Part shown: positions 32,376 through 32,885 of the stretch, piece after piece
Layout of the letters: each line of letters starts with the position of its first letter
How positions within the stretch are numbered: the first letter of the stretch is position 1
NCBI GenBank assembly: GCA_029560415.1
Contig: JAKQKY010000454.1
Location: forward strand, 1-32,885
Length of the DNA stretch: 32,885 bases
Source: Bacteroidota bacterium
Lineage (GTDB): Bacteria > Bacteroidota > Bacteroidia > Chitinophagales > Chitinophagaceae
Direction of reading: 5' to 3'
The notes under the pieces: generated by a model
Databases searched by the model: none
What the model saw: the letters and a program-made list of their open reading frames with translations, nothing else
What the model was told of the DNA's origin: nothing
Made by a program: the position numbers and the translations under genes

Positions 32376-32442
32376 TGTCATCCTGCTTGCCGACCGTAGC
32401 GTTCCCCCTTCACCGAGGTTTCGGAGGATGAGAAGCGTAGGT
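32376..32442. repeat. Dispersed repeat, copy 2 (first copy at 18419)
   Basis: It starts TGTCATCCTG, continues GCCGACCGTAGC and CACCGAGGTTTCGGAGGATGA, and shares these blocks with the region at 18419. TCATCCT near the start and AGGATGA near the end are inverted, so the element is a long imperfect hairpin. It sits between two broken gene fragments. Confidence 0.6.
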
Positions 32443-32449
32443 GGGAGTA

Positions 32450-32499
32450 GTCCCGCATAAGAAACAGTTCAGGGAAAGAAACAAAAACTCATGCGGGAC
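32450..32499. repeat. 50-bp inverted-repeat insert, copy A
   Basis: GTCCCGCAT and ATGCGGGAC (9-bp perfect ends) flank 32 bases with an AGGG-AAGAAACAAAA core. It is preceded by GAGTA and followed by GTATCGAAGGGGG. It aligns with copy B at 32607 over both ends and parts of the core. Confidence 0.65.
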
Positions 32500-32593
32500 G
32501 TATCGAAGGGGGCAGATCGTGAAGCGGTTTCCCGTTTGGCCTTGATATCCAATAAGATAAAGCAGGATAAATGCAAAAAATGGAAATCTACTT

Positions 32594-32669
32594 GTCACCC
32601 TGAGTAGTCCCGCAAAAGAGTACTAACAGGGCAGGAGAACAAAACTGGGCGGGACGTATCGAAGGGGGG
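32594..32669. repeat. TGTCACCCTG element interrupted by inverted-repeat insert, copy B
   Basis: TGTCACCCTGAGTA is followed by an insert at 32607-32655 with ends GTCCCGC/GCGGGAC, then GTATCGAAGGGGG. The host element resembles the uninterrupted copy at 17849. The repeat stops within a few bases of the response-regulator fragment at 32675. Confidence 0.65.
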
Positions 32670-32674
32670 GACAG

Positions 32675-32885
32675 CGCTATTACAGCGAAACCGCTTCCCG
32701 CAAAGTCACCGCCCTGATCAGTGGTGGCTTTTTCGATCCCGCCAGTCTGGAAGTAATGGGCTTTGACCCCACCGAGCTCCGTATCATCCGCCTGATGTGC
32801 CAGGACACCGACAGTGCCGATATCGCCACCGAGCTCAACATCAGCGCCCGCAGTCTTATGCGCTACCGCACCGCCATCATGGAAA
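32675..32885 (+). pseudogene. C-terminal fragment of a LuxR/NarL-type response regulator
   Basis: The frame from 32675 reads RYYSETASRK...FDPASLEVMGFDPTELRIIR, then CQDTDSADIATELNISARSL and MRYRTAIME, running off the window. TELRIIRLMCQDTDSADIAT followed by an R-S-L-M-RYR recognition helix is the LuxR HTH, slightly degenerate compared with the usual RT-V-x-x-[HY]-R. The receiver domain that should precede it is absent: an in-frame stop lies at 32624 and the DNA upstream is repeat. It was probably the regulator paired with the kinase fragment to the left. Base use is GC-richer than the genes at 19-31 kb. Confidence 0.7.

Noticed and set aside
17700-32885. An integrative island inserted at tRNA-Phe
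   Set aside because: No integrase is present and I found no copy of the tRNA 3' end to act as an attachment site; the accessory genes also lie on the 5' side of the tRNA.

Overview
The window looks like a chromosomal segment of a Bacteroidota bacterium, most likely Chitinophagaceae or a close relative. The evidence is the gene content and signals: a LytS/LytTR sensor-regulator pair, a TonB-type transducer, an AraC regulator with a multi-helix membrane N-terminus, many Sec signal peptides ending in AQ, weak ribosome-binding sites, and several perfect TAnnTTTG -7 promoter boxes. There is no rRNA, phage structural gene, transposase, integrase or CRISPR array.

Layout. 1-1536 (-): the N-terminal 512 codons of a secreted BNR/sortilin-like beta-propeller. 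1862-8602 (+): a run of secreted proteins, comprising a class C beta-lactamase-fold serine hydrolase, an uncharacterised exported protein, a CcrA/CfiA-like subclass B1 metallo-beta-lactamase and another exported protein, then a cytosolic unknown. 8624-13541 (-): a second serine hydrolase, a quinone-oxidoreductase-like enzyme, an internally shortened outer-membrane-type protein, a Crp/Fnr regulator, and a TonB-like transducer with an exported partner. 13736-15482 (+): an overlapping LytS-type kinase and LytTR regulator. 15699-17708 (-): a lipocalin-like lipoprotein and a membrane AraC regulator. 17.76-18.92 kb: gene-free DNA packed with short palindromes and dispersed repeats, ending at tRNA-Phe(GAA).

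From 19.2 kb to the end the content is accessory. There is an exported protein and then a JetD-like (Wadjet nuclease subunit) gene with no jetABC beside it. Next is a tight four-gene cassette: exported protein, small multi-pass membrane protein, leaderless subtilase, and a separate I9-like inhibitor. Then follow a GIY-YIG nuclease protein with a GYF-domain membrane protein; RNase H with a UvrD-type helicase carrying an embedded PD-(D/E)XK nuclease and a zinc ribbon; and an AbiE-like HTH/nucleotidyltransferase pair whose operator overlaps its promoter. The right end holds the debris of a two-component system (kinase ATPase fragment and LuxR-type HTH fragment) separated by repeats, two of which carry a ~50-bp inverted-repeat insert.

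The best candidates for something undescribed are the subtilase/inhibitor cassette, the orphan JetD and the nested hairpin repeats. All assignments come from reading motifs by eye, with no database search.
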